A stretch of 64,000 bases of DNA from Anaerobaca lacustris. Lineage in GTDB: Bacteria > Planctomycetota > Phycisphaerae > Sedimentisphaerales > Anaerobacaceae. The translations under genes were made by a program, and so were the position numbers. Below, one piece after another: positions 52,265 through 61,021 of this stretch (the first letter of the stretch is position 1; each line of letters begins with the position of its first letter). Location: the NCBI RefSeq assembly GCF_030012215.1, contig NZ_JASCXX010000004.1, forward strand, positions 186,001 through 250,000, in the 5' to 3' direction. The notes under the pieces were generated by a model. That model was not told the origin of the DNA, did not search any database, and saw nothing but the letters and a program-made list of their open reading frames with translations.

Positions 52265-53458
52265 TCACCAGTTCCAGGGGAGCGGATTGGTCGGGCCCAC
52301 GGCGTGGGCGGGACGGGGGTGCTCGGCGTTGAAGACGTAGAGATCCTCGATCTTCTCGATGACCACCGGACTTTCGTCGATGCGGCCGTCGGGCCCGATC
52401 ACGTCGGCCAGCGACAGGCCCAGATGCTTCGCAAGAAACCTGTAGGCCCCGATCCGCTTGGACCAGCCGTAGTCGTGACCTTCGTCGGGCAGGTGCCAGT
52501 TCTCCACGCCGGATTCGGCCCCGTACAGACGATACACGTTCCGGATGTAGGGGAACTCGACGTCAGGAACGTTCTTTGTCCAGTCCTGGCCGTTGGAGAC
52601 GATCAACTGGGGACGCGGCGCCGCCATCGCGGCGATGTCGGTGTTGTTCGTCTCATGGGATCGGCTCTTGTGAATGGGCATGCCGCTCTCGCACACGCAG
52701 CCGCCAAAGAAATGGGCCGAGACCATTACGACCGGCACAGAGACCGCAATGCGATCGTCGACCGCTGTCAGCAGGAACGTTTGCGTACCGCCGCCGGAGG
52801 CCCCGGTGATGGCGATCCGGACCGAGTCGACGTCCGCTCTCGTACAGAGGTAGTCCAGCAAGCGGATGCTGTTCCATAGTTGTATCTTCAGCGCATCGGG
52901 CCGGCGGTGCTCCCACCCGGCGTTAGCCCAGTCGCCATAGCCGACCATGTCGTAGGCCAGCACGATGGCCCCCATACGGGCCAACGTCCCGCATCGCTTC
53001 TGCATGTCGGGCCGAAATCGCCCATAGTCCTCACGACTACCCCAGTGCCCGTGGGCCGAAAGCACGGCTGGAAAGGGCCCCGCACCAGCGGTCGGGCGGT
53101 AAAGGCTTCCGGTAACGAAGAGACCCGGCAGGCTCTCGATGGCGATGTTCTCGACCGTATAGCCCTCGTACTGCCGCTGATTACGCACAATCGGGTTCAG
53201 CGCGCACTTCTTGGGCAACGGCAACAGCCCCGCACCCCGCAGAATGGCCTCGCGATTGGTCCGGGCCCGCTGCTGCCATTCGGCGAGGTTCGAATACGTC
53301 TTCGCAAATCGTGCCAGTTGTGCCTTCGCCTCTTCCTCCGTTTGATAGTTGCCCACGCAGAGTTGCGGCTCGTCCGTATCCTGGGCCGTGACCGGTCCGT
53401 TCAGCAGCGTCGCTACAACAAACAGGCCGATCAGGCTGTCGCGCACTCGTCGTTGCAT
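52265..53458 (-). CDS. Exported acetylxylan-esterase-type alpha/beta hydrolase
   Basis: 397-aa secreted hydrolase of the AXE1/dienelactone-hydrolase-like group. Signal peptide (RRVRDSLIGLFVVATLLNGP). Family features: PFPAVLSAHGHWGSREDYGR (oxyanion-loop region), AIVLAYDMVGYGDW, catalytic Ser ~221 in ITGASGGGTQ, PRPQLIVSNGQDWTKNVPD for the Asp and PDEGHDYGWSKR for the His. A strong AAGGAG precedes ATG 53458. It is 36 bases after a heparinase-like gene. Likely removes acetyl or other acyl groups from polysaccharide; substrate not fixed. Confidence 0.83.
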   Translation of the reverse strand: MQRRVRDSLIGLFVVATLLNGPVTAQDTDEPQLCVGNYQTEEEAKAQLARFAKTYSNLAEWQQRARTNREAILRGAGLLPLPKKCALNPIVRNQRQYEGYTVENIAIESLPGLFVTGSLYRPTAGAGPFPAVLSAHGHWGSREDYGRFRPDMQKRCGTLARMGAIVLAYDMVGYGDWANAGWEHRRPDALKIQLWNSIRLLDYLCTRADVDSVRIAITGASGGGTQTFLLTAVDDRIAVSVPVVMVSAHFFGGCVCESGMPIHKSRSHETNNTDIAAMAAPRPQLIVSNGQDWTKNVPDVEFPYIRNVYRLYGAESGVENWHLPDEGHDYGWSKRIGAYRFLAKHLGLSLADVIGPDGRIDESPVVIEKIEDLYVFNAEHPRPAHAVGPTNPLPWNW

Positions 53459-53494
53459 CGTTTCATCTCCTTGGAAGGTTTGGGAATCCATGGG

Positions 53495-55357
53495 TCACCA
53501 CTGTGCCAGTGGTTTGATCTCGACGGCGCCGGCATGCTGTCCATCGGTCCGGACGGGCGAGAACAGGACGGCGATACACACGTCGCCCTGCGCATCGGCC
53601 AGTCGGGCCAGCAGACGCTTGACTCCTTTGTTTGTCCTCTGGGGCGGCTCCTGCTCGGCCGAGCCGATTGTGAACGCCGCTTTCGCAGGGCTCAACAGTC
53701 GCACGATAAGCTCCTTGCCATCGAGTTTCAGCCTGGCGACCGAACCGTCCTCGATCCGAATGTCCGCGTCGGTCGTCATCCCCCAGACCACATCGCACGG
53801 CTTCTCGATGGCGAATTCATCCTGGACGAGGACCGCCGTCCGGCCGGCAACCATCTTCACGCCGCGAGAAGCGGACTTGGCGAACCTGGCGTACGCCTGC
53901 GTCAGGTTGACAATCGCAGAGGGATCGGTCTCGTTCATCTTCGTGCTGGTGAAGGTCGATTTGGCCAGGGCGTCCTGGTCCTCGCCGCCCAGCATACAGA
54001 TGTTGTGACTGGCCGAATTCAGCCGGTAATACGACCAGCGTTGTCCTCCCGGTCGGCTCTCCCAGTAGCCGGGCAGGTTGTAGTTGTCGGCGCCAAGATC
54101 GCGGGCCCAGCGAACGCCGAGGGCGTCCAGTTCGAAGTTGCCCAGATCGAGGTGCCCGTGATTGACCTGGTTGTAGCCCGCCTTGATCCCGACGAAGAGC
54201 GCCTCGGGGTCGTCCCAGGCACTTCGCATCGTGACGACCTCGACCGGACCGCGAAAGTAGCGGTCGAGTTGGCGTCGAGCGGCACTGGCTCGCGGCTTAG
54301 CCGTGTACCAGACGAGATGGGCCGCACCGGCCGGTCGCCTGGCAATCTCCTCGTGCTCGGCGTATGCGTACAGCGGATTGTGAAACGTGCGGGCCAGCCA
54401 GAACATGCAGGCCATCGGTCGGCGGGCGCTGCGCTCTCCGACGTCGGCGAGATTCAGGTACAGACCGGTCGGCCCCGTGGTATAAACCGGAAAATCTCCG
54501 GCCTTCGAGAGGCCTTCGACGTCGAGCAGTCCGAATGTGCTGCCCAGCGCCGTATCGAGTGCGGCCAGTCCGTACGCCGTATAATGCGTCGCATAGCTCC
54601 AGTAGCCCGGCCCTTCGCCCCACGCGCCGTCGGGCGCATAGGTCTTCAGCGCACGAGGCAGCGACTCGACGGCCGCCGGGACGATCCGCTCGGCATAGCT
54701 CGGCTCGATGTCGGCGATGGCCAGGGCCCCGACGATCATCCCACCGTTGCAGACCTGGTTCCAGTTGTGATCGCTCCGGGTCCACCAGCCGTTGGATTCG
54801 TACACCTTCAGACCGGGTTCGAGGCCCTTCTCGATCAGGGCCCGAACGATCGCGGCCCGTGTATCGGGGTCAAGATATGCGTGCAGCCAGTCGTACCCGA
54901 CACCCACCGCATGGCTCATCTCAGCCGTATCGAGGAAGTGCGAAGGGTTCCAATCGGGGAATGCGCAGACCTCCAGGAGATTCGCCCTGGCCTTGGCGGC
55001 ATAGCGTTCGTCGCCCGTCCAGCGATAGGCCAGGGCCAGAGAGTAGATGCGACGCAGGCAATCCCGGCTCACGCTGAGCAAGCGAGGGCCGACCTTTTCG
55101 TACACCAGCGGCGGTCTCTTCAAACACGCCTCGGCGTCGGCCCGGACATCGTCCCAGCATTTCTGCAAGGCCCGGTCCTCGACCATCGCAGCTTTGAGCA
55201 GCATCAGGTCCTTGTCTTTGAGCATGAGCCTGGGATGGCCTTTTTCCAGCGAAGCAAGAAAATCGTTTTCGACGGTCGCCTGTTGCGCCCCGGCGAAAGC
55301 CGATAGAACGAGCGGAACGACCAGAGACAAGAGGAGAAAACCAGACGTGCGTTTCAT
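53495..55357 (-). CDS. Heparinase II/III-family polysaccharide lyase-like protein
   Basis: 620 aa, exported (KRTSGFLLLSLVVPLVLSAF). N-terminal alpha/alpha-toroid with DNWNQ-like SDHNWNQVCNGGMIVGALAI, WGEGPGYWSYATHYTAYGLA; C-terminal heparinase_II_III beta-sandwich (VNHGHLDLGNFELDALGVRW, SHNICMLGGEDQD). The HGHLDLG block carries the His used in this lyase fold. The substrate (alginate, heparan-like or another uronate) cannot be named by eye. GTG-ATG start; AAAGGACA upstream fits ATG 55357. Divergent from nagB with a 200-base promoter gap. Confidence 0.82.
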   Translation of the reverse strand: MKRTSGFLLLSLVVPLVLSAFAGAQQATVENDFLASLEKGHPRLMLKDKDLMLLKAAMVEDRALQKCWDDVRADAEACLKRPPLVYEKVGPRLLSVSRDCLRRIYSLALAYRWTGDERYAAKARANLLEVCAFPDWNPSHFLDTAEMSHAVGVGYDWLHAYLDPDTRAAIVRALIEKGLEPGLKVYESNGWWTRSDHNWNQVCNGGMIVGALAIADIEPSYAERIVPAAVESLPRALKTYAPDGAWGEGPGYWSYATHYTAYGLAALDTALGSTFGLLDVEGLSKAGDFPVYTTGPTGLYLNLADVGERSARRPMACMFWLARTFHNPLYAYAEHEEIARRPAGAAHLVWYTAKPRASAARRQLDRYFRGPVEVVTMRSAWDDPEALFVGIKAGYNQVNHGHLDLGNFELDALGVRWARDLGADNYNLPGYWESRPGGQRWSYYRLNSASHNICMLGGEDQDALAKSTFTSTKMNETDPSAIVNLTQAYARFAKSASRGVKMVAGRTAVLVQDEFAIEKPCDVVWGMTTDADIRIEDGSVARLKLDGKELIVRLLSPAKAAFTIGSAEQEPPQRTNKGVKRLLARLADAQGDVCIAVLFSPVRTDGQHAGAVEIKPLAQW

Positions 55358-55557
55358 CACTGTCCTTTCAACGCAGCTATAGCAGGTGGCGACCTCAAAA
55401 CCAATGGCGATATCACCTCATTTTATAGAGAAGACGCGACGGAGAATGCAAGACAAATCCACATCGCCTTGCGTCCTGACGGCATCCCATGGCATTGACA
55501 GGGATGGCACAGCAGCCTATGATCGCTCCAAGTCACAAGCATATTCAGGAGTCCACT

Positions 55558-56304
55558 GTGAACAGAGCCGTCTACAAGACCAAGGACGACATGGGGGCCG
55601 CCGCCGGCAGCACCGCCGCCAACGCCATTCGACGGGCCATCGCCGACAAGAACCAGGCCAATATCATCCTCGCCACCGGCGCCAGTCAGTTCGAGATGCT
55701 CGAGCAACTGACCGCCTCCGACGCGATCGACTGGTCGAAGGTCACGATGTTCCATCTCGATGAGTACATCGGCCTGGGCCCCGATCATCCCGCCAGCTTC
55801 CGCAAGTATCTTCAGGAGCGTTTCGTCGACAAGGTCGGCGCTCTTCAGGCCGTGCACTTCGTCAACGGCGATGCGGCCGACCCCGTCGCCGAGTGCGACA
55901 GGCTCGGCGACCTGATCCGCGCCCATCCGATCGACGTCGCCTGCGTGGGAATCGGAGAAAACGGCCATCTGGCGTTCAATGACCCGCCCGCCGACTTCGA
56001 GACCGAGCAGCCGTATCTCGTTGTGCAACTCGACGAACGCTGCCGGCAGCAGCAATTCGGCGAAGGCTGGTTCGCTTCGCTGGAGGCCGTCCCATCGCAA
56101 GCGATCTCGATGGGCATTCAGCAGATCCTCAAGAGTCGCAGGATCGTTGTCACCGTGCCGGACCGGCGCAAGGCCGAGGCCGTCCGCAACGCCCTCGAAG
56201 GCCCCGTGACGCCAAGATGTCCGGCGTCGATCCTCCAGCGGCACGAGCACTGTTCCATCTTCCTCGATGAAGCGGCCGCTTCCATGCTCTCGGTAAACTC
56301 CTGA
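55558..56304 (+). CDS. nagB: Glucosamine-6-phosphate deaminase
   Basis: Converts GlcN-6-P to fructose-6-P and ammonia. 248 aa. [35 protein letters not shown] (catalytic Asp/Glu, ~68-69), [17 protein letters not shown] (~131-147, with the catalytic His) and [20 protein letters not shown]. Start GTG 55558 is chosen because CAGGAG sits six bases upstream; three in-frame ATGs further up (55489-55519) would add a poorly conserved tail. Next gene is nagA after 14 bases. Confidence 0.9.
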   Translation: MNRAVYKTKDDMGAAAGSTAANAIRRAIADKNQANIILATGASQFEMLEQLTASDAIDWSKVTMFHLDEYIGLGPDHPASFRKYLQERFVDKVGALQAVHFVNGDAADPVAECDRLGDLIRAHPIDVACVGIGENGHLAFNDPPADFETEQPYLVVQLDERCRQQQFGEGWFASLEAVPSQAISMGIQQILKSRRIVVTVPDRRKAEAVRNALEGPVTPRCPASILQRHEHCSIFLDEAAASMLSVNS

Positions 56305-56318
56305 CGGGTGGTGGTATC

Positions 56319-57296
56319 ATGGAAATCCCGGGACTCATCGATTTGCAGGTCAACGGCTTCAAAGGCGTGGATTTCTCCGGTGCCCATCTGAGCGAAGAGG
56401 ATGTCGTTCGCACCTGCGACAAGCTGCTCGACGCGGGGACCACCGCCTTTCTTGCTACGCTGATCACCAGCCCGACGGAGATCTACGAGCGGAACTTGCC
56501 GCTGATCGCGAAAGCAGCGCGGACGGCTGAATGCCAGGGCCGTCTCCTCGGCATTCATCTCGAAGGGCCGTTTCTCTCGCCGATCGAAGGGGCCAGGGGC
56601 GCGCACAATCCCGCGTGGATGAGTGCGCCGAGCATCGAATACCTCGACCGGCTCATCGCATGGGCCGATGGGACCGTCAAGATGCTGACTGTGGCGGGCG
56701 ATCTCGACGGTGTCGAGGAACTGATCCGTCACGCCGCGAAGCAGGGGATCGTCGTCTCGCTTGGTCACCACATGGCCAACGAAGACCAGCTCAAGCGATG
56801 TGCGGCCGCCGGAGCCAAGGCGCTGACCCATCTGGGCAATGGCGTCGGCGCGATGCTGCCTCGGCACGACAACCCCATCTGGGCGGGCCTGGCCAACGAC
56901 GACCTCGTGGCCACGATCATCCCCGACGGCCACCATCTGCCGCCTTCGCTGCTCAAGACGATCCTGCGGGCCAAGAGCCCGGCCAATTGCATCGCCGTCA
57001 GCGACGCCTCGGAACTGGCGGGCCTGGCCCCCGGCCGATACCAGTCAATGGGGGCCGAGGTCGTGCTCGATCCGACGGGCCGTCTCTACAATCCCGCGAC
57101 CGGATACATGGCCGGCTCCTCGGCGACCCTTCTGGCGTGCATGAACCATCTGGCCTCGCTGAATCTGGTCACGTATCGCGAGCTGGTGTCGATGGCCTTC
57201 GACAATCCGCTCCGGCTGCTCGGAATCGACCGGCGGCACATCCGTCGTGACAAGGTCGTCCTGTACGACCAGAGGCGTCGCCTCTTCACCGTCTAA
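56319..57296 (+). CDS. nagA: N-acetylglucosamine-6-phosphate deacetylase, short form
   Basis: Amidohydrolase-fold enzyme giving GlcN-6-P for nagB. 325 aa. [18 protein letters not shown] begins the barrel; metal/catalytic blocks [63 protein letters not shown] and [11 protein letters not shown] (catalytic Asp) are intact. Compared with E. coli NagA (382 aa) it lacks the ~50-residue N-terminal half of the beta-sandwich domain. I recall similar short forms in other phyla, so this is probably not a truncation. In tandem with nagB and the GH95 gene. Confidence 0.88.
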   Translation: MEIPGLIDLQVNGFKGVDFSGAHLSEEDVVRTCDKLLDAGTTAFLATLITSPTEIYERNLPLIAKAARTAECQGRLLGIHLEGPFLSPIEGARGAHNPAWMSAPSIEYLDRLIAWADGTVKMLTVAGDLDGVEELIRHAAKQGIVVSLGHHMANEDQLKRCAAAGAKALTHLGNGVGAMLPRHDNPIWAGLANDDLVATIIPDGHHLPPSLLKTILRAKSPANCIAVSDASELAGLAPGRYQSMGAEVVLDPTGRLYNPATGYMAGSSATLLACMNHLASLNLVTYRELVSMAFDNPLRLLGIDRRHIRRDKVVLYDQRRRLFTV

Positions 57297-57334
57297 GCGC
57301 TATCGGGACATCCTGCAACTACAGAGGAGTGACC

Positions 57335-59740
57335 ATGAGAAGTCACATCATTCGGTTCGCCGTGCTCACATTCGCCATCTGCACTGTCTCCGTCGGCGCC
57401 GCAAGCGACGGCGGGCCATCCGATATGAAACTATGGTACGCCGAACCAGCTCAAACGTGGACCTATGCATTGCCTGTGGGCAACGGACGGCTCGGGGCAA
57501 TGGTGTTCGCAGGCACAGCCGAGGCGCGCTACCAGCTCAATGAAGACTCTCTCTGGTGCGGCCGGCCACACGACTACGCCCAGGACGGCGCCGCCCAATA
57601 CCTGCCCGAAATCCGTCGGCTGCTGTTCGAAGGCAAACAGCGCGAGGCCGAACAACTGGCGATGGAGCATTTCATGTCGTCGCCGCTGCGTCAGGTTCCC
57701 TATCAACCATTCGGCGACCTGACGCTGCGCTTCCCCGGCCACGAGAACGCCGAGAGCTACTATCGCGAGCTGGACCTCGACACCGCCGTGGCCACGACGA
57801 CCTATCGCGTCGATGGCGTGACCTATACGCGACAGACCTTCGCCAGTTTCCCGGATCAGGTGGTTGTAGTCCGGATTTCGTGTGACAAGCCCGGTACGCT
57901 GAGTTTCACCGCCGCGCTGACCAGCCCCAACGCCGATGTGCGGACGCGAAGGGTAGACGACCGGACGCTGGCGATCCTCGGACGGGCCCGGGATTTCGAG
58001 GTGCGAGGCACCAAAGAGGTGATCCCCGGCGCCGTGCGGTTCGAAGGCCGCTGTCAGATTCGAATCAACGGCGGCCGGGCCACCGTGAACGACGAACAGA
58101 TCCGCGTCGAGAGCGCCAACGCCGCGACGTTGACGATCGCCATGGCCACCAACGTCAGGAACTACAAGGACCTCTCGGCCGACCCCGGACAGCGCTGCGC
58201 CGAGGCGCTCCGCAAAGCCGCCGAGAAGACGCCGCAACAGTTGCGCGACGCCCACGTGGCCGATCACCAGGCGCTATTCCGGCGCATGACGCTCGATCTG
58301 GGCCCGGCGCGCACGGCGGACCTCCCCACGGATCAGCGGGCACTGAAGTACGCCGAAAGAGAGGACCCCCAACTGGCGGCTCTCTTCTTCCAGTACGGTC
58401 GTTATCTGATGATTGCCAGCTCGCGGACCGGCGGCCAGCCGGCCAACCTTCAGGGGCTCTGGAACGAGAGCACCAGTCCGCCGTGGGACAGCAAGTACAC
58501 GGTCAACATCAACACCGAGATGAACTACTGGCTGACCGAGCCGACGAATCTGGCCGAGTGCGGCCGCCCGCTGTTCGACGCACTGGTCGAGATCGCCGAG
58601 TCGGGCCGCTCGACCGCGCGAAAGCACTACGACGCCCCCGGCTGGGTGCTGCACCACAACTTCGACCTCTGGCGCGGCACGGCGCCGATCAACGCTTCGA
58701 ACCATGGCATCTGGCCCACCGGCGGCGCGTGGCTCTGCCAGCACCTGTGGTGGCACTACGTCTACAGCGGCGACAGGCAATTCCTTCGCGAACGGGCATA
58801 TCCCCTGATGAAAGGGGCGGCCGAGTTCTTCGTCGAAACTCTGATCGAAGACCCGCGAAGCGACAAACGCTGGCTGATCAGCGGACCCAGCAACAGCCCC
58901 GAGATCGGCGGATTGGTCATGGGCCCGACGATGGACCACCAGATCATTCGCAGTCTCTTCGCCGACACCGCCGAGGCGGCGCGCGTGCTGGGCGTCGATG
59001 AGGAGTTCGCGACGAAGCTCGACGCCTTGCGCATTCGCATCGCGCCGAACCAGATCGGCCGGCACGGCCAACTCCAGGAGTGGCTCGAAGACAAGGACGA
59101 CCCGAAGAACGAGCATCGCCACGTCTCGCATCTCTGGGGCCTGTTCCCCGGCAGCGAGATCTCGGTCGATACGCCCGAATTGCTCGACGCCGCGAAACAG
59201 TCGCTGATCTTTCGCGGCGACGGCGGCACCGGCTGGAGCCGGGCGTGGAAGATCAACTTCTGGGCCCGTCTGCTCGACGGCGACCACGCCCACCGGATGC
59301 TCAAGCATCTTCTGACGCTGACCGACTCGCCGCTGACCGAATACAAAGGCGGGGGCGTGTACGGCAATCTCTTCGACGCCCATCCGCCGTTCCAGATCGA
59401 CGGCAACTTCGGCGCCACCAGCGGCATCACCGAGATGCTCATGCAGAGCCACCGGCGCAACCCGCAGGGCCGCTATATCATCGAGCTGCTGCCGGCCCTG
59501 CCGAGCGCCTGGCCCGACGGCCGGATCACCGGCCTGCGAGCGCGCGGCGGTTTCACACTTGACATCGCGTGGAAAAATGGTATGCTCGCCGAGGCAATCG
59601 TCAAGAGCCCAAGTGGCCACTCGTGCATCGTTCGGTACGGAGAAAGAACGGTGCAGATCGAGCCCGGCGCCGGAGGCGTCAGGCTGGACGGGGCCCTGCA
59701 AGGGCCAGTGGGCTGGGGTAAAGGCAGACAAGGAGGTTGA
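57335..59740 (+). CDS. Exported GH95-family alpha-L-fucosidase
   Basis: 801 aa with signal peptide ([20 protein letters not shown]). GH95 pieces: [36 protein letters not shown] at the N-terminal beta-domain; (alpha/alpha)6 barrel [29 protein letters not shown] (the two Asn at ~391/393 match the Asn pair that activates water in AfcA), [11 protein letters not shown] (general-acid Glu ~523) and [11 protein letters not shown] (Asp). All key residues are kept. GAGGAG before ATG 57335. Hydrolyses terminal alpha-L-fucose (often Fuc-alpha-1,2-Gal); alpha-galactosidase activity also occurs in GH95. Follows nagA by 38 bases. Confidence 0.93.
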   Translation: MRSHIIRFAVLTFAICTVSVGAASDGGPSDMKLWYAEPAQTWTYALPVGNGRLGAMVFAGTAEARYQLNEDSLWCGRPHDYAQDGAAQYLPEIRRLLFEGKQREAEQLAMEHFMSSPLRQVPYQPFGDLTLRFPGHENAESYYRELDLDTAVATTTYRVDGVTYTRQTFASFPDQVVVVRISCDKPGTLSFTAALTSPNADVRTRRVDDRTLAILGRARDFEVRGTKEVIPGAVRFEGRCQIRINGGRATVNDEQIRVESANAATLTIAMATNVRNYKDLSADPGQRCAEALRKAAEKTPQQLRDAHVADHQALFRRMTLDLGPARTADLPTDQRALKYAEREDPQLAALFFQYGRYLMIASSRTGGQPANLQGLWNESTSPPWDSKYTVNINTEMNYWLTEPTNLAECGRPLFDALVEIAESGRSTARKHYDAPGWVLHHNFDLWRGTAPINASNHGIWPTGGAWLCQHLWWHYVYSGDRQFLRERAYPLMKGAAEFFVETLIEDPRSDKRWLISGPSNSPEIGGLVMGPTMDHQIIRSLFADTAEAARVLGVDEEFATKLDALRIRIAPNQIGRHGQLQEWLEDKDDPKNEHRHVSHLWGLFPGSEISVDTPELLDAAKQSLIFRGDGGTGWSRAWKINFWARLLDGDHAHRMLKHLLTLTDSPLTEYKGGGVYGNLFDAHPPFQIDGNFGATSGITEMLMQSHRRNPQGRYIIELLPALPSAWPDGRITGLRARGGFTLDIAWKNGMLAEAIVKSPSGHSCIVRYGERTVQIEPGAGGVRLDGALQGPVGWGKGRQGG

Positions 59741-59787
59741 TGGCATCTCATACGTTCATCTCTGCGCCGTTTGTAGTGTGCCCGTAA
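59740..59787 (+). other. Coupled mini-ORF, possible gene remnant
   Basis: A perfect AAGGAGGT lies just ahead of the GH95 stop, and a new ATG overlaps that stop by one base (TGATG). The frame encodes only [15 protein letters not shown] before TAA. The palindromic element begins inside it. It looks like the start of a translationally coupled gene cut short by the repeat; a leader peptide is the alternative. Low certainty. Confidence 0.35.
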
Positions 59788-59837
59788 GGGCTGCTCCCAC
59801 AGAAAGAAAATGACGCCTCACGGCGTCACTACAAACG
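59768..59837. repeat. Palindromic element with two internal hairpins
   Basis: Outer inverted arms CGTTTGTAGTG (59768-59778) and CACTACAAACG (59827-59837) are exact 11-bp complements. Inside are hairpin GCCC-GTAA-GGGC (59780-59791, GNRA-type loop) and hairpin TGACGCC-TCAC-GGCGTCA (59811-59828, overlapping the right arm). The whole could fold as a three-way junction or cruciform. Typical of REP/MITE-like non-coding elements; only one copy is in the window. Confidence 0.7.
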
Positions 59838-60017
59838 CACGGCGCGCGGGCCGCGCATCGGTACGGGACCCCCATCGACCGACAACAGAAGGGCAATGGA
59901 AAGGAGGATCAGCACAGAGTACGGGCGAATGACCCGTCGCCCCGACAATCCGCTTAGGAGAGGGTGATGAGAAGGGAACCTCAGGAGGAAACCTTCACCT
60001 AAGAAAAGGAGAACGAC

Positions 60018-60821
60018 ATGAAACGGATTTCGATTCTGGTCGCCGTCGTGGCGCTCGCGCCGGCCGTGGGCCGGGGGAGCCTCCGTTACTCGGAGCGGTA
60101 CCACATCCGGTACAGCCCGTATGCCTTCAACTACCGCAATTCGGGTCTGATTCCCGGCGCGGTCAAGTACTCGCCCTATGCGTTCAACGCGCGCAGCACG
60201 GGCCTCGCGTATGAAGGCGTGCGATACACGCCATACGCCTTCAATTACCGCAACGCCGGTCTCGTCGTAGACTACCACCTGTGGCACGCGCCATGCTGCA
60301 CCCCATGCCAGGTCGTCGTGCCCTGCTCAACACCGCAGAGCAGCACGCCCGCCCGTCGTGCAAGACGCCGCCCGGCTGTGGCGCGCGGGCCGTCGGTTTC
60401 GACCTTGAGATTGCAGGAGATTCGGCAAGGCGACGGCGAGGAGATCATCCGCCGGCACCTTCAGGCCCGGGGGTTGGACAACGTCCACATCGACCGTCGC
60501 CTGCGCGTCGAGAACCGGACCGCCGGCGCCGCCTTCATCCTCCGGGATAAGAACTTGGTCGTCCGATACACCAACCCCGACATCATGGAGTCTCTCGAGG
60601 CTGCCGGCGGGGGCTGGACGAACGCGATCGAACGATACGAGCAGAGGTGGGAGACCTTTGCCGACGATTTCGAGGCTCGCGGCGGGACCGTCTACTACGT
60701 CGATGTGTCTGAGCCGGACCAGATCGTCGCCGCACTGGCCGCCTGCCCCCAACTGGCTCCCGACTCCAATAACGATCCAAATTCCGACCGAGCCACAATG
60801 ATCGCCAAAGCCTTGGAGTAG
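60018..60821 (+). CDS. Exported protein with SPYAFN tandem repeats
   Basis: 267 aa, family not recognised. Signal peptide (KRISILVAVVALAPAVGRGS). Residues ~28-88 are three copies of a ~20-residue repeat: YSPYAFNYRNSGLIPGAVK, YSPYAFNARSTGLAYEGVR and YTPYAFNYRNAGLVVDYH. A short Cys segment (CCTPC) and a basic low-complexity linker follow. The C-terminal ~140 residues form an alpha/beta domain (IIRRHLQARGLDNVHIDRRL, AGAAFILRDKNLVVRYTNPD, RWETFADDFEARGGTVYYVD) with no known motif. AAAGGAG precedes ATG. Monocistronic by spacing; role unknown, possibly cell-surface. Confidence 0.65.
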   Translation: MKRISILVAVVALAPAVGRGSLRYSERYHIRYSPYAFNYRNSGLIPGAVKYSPYAFNARSTGLAYEGVRYTPYAFNYRNAGLVVDYHLWHAPCCTPCQVVVPCSTPQSSTPARRARRRPAVARGPSVSTLRLQEIRQGDGEEIIRRHLQARGLDNVHIDRRLRVENRTAGAAFILRDKNLVVRYTNPDIMESLEAAGGGWTNAIERYEQRWETFADDFEARGGTVYYVDVSEPDQIVAALAACPQLAPDSNNDPNSDRATMIAKALE

Positions 60822-61021
60822 GCGCGCAGGTCACGAACTGATCTGCACAGTGCTTCGGCCCGGATTTGGCTTGCGGTAAGCGTCCGAATCTGGACAATAG
60901 CTTGCCCTGGCTTGCTCCCGATCTCGCCGGACATCGGAATCGGGAACGACAGGCATGCCCGGAGGGCGAGGTCGCGATGGGCGGCAACGGCAACTGAGCT
61001 TTGGACAAAAGGAGCGTTATC

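Noticed and set aside
52880-55306. 808-aa open frame on the plus strand
   Set aside because: Lies antisense to the esterase and heparinase-like genes, which have clear motifs and signal peptides. The translation is Arg/Gly-rich without any domain; an effect of high GC at third positions.
58274-59746. 490-aa minus-strand frame
   Set aside because: Shadow of the GH95 gene, which has all catalytic residues on the plus strand.
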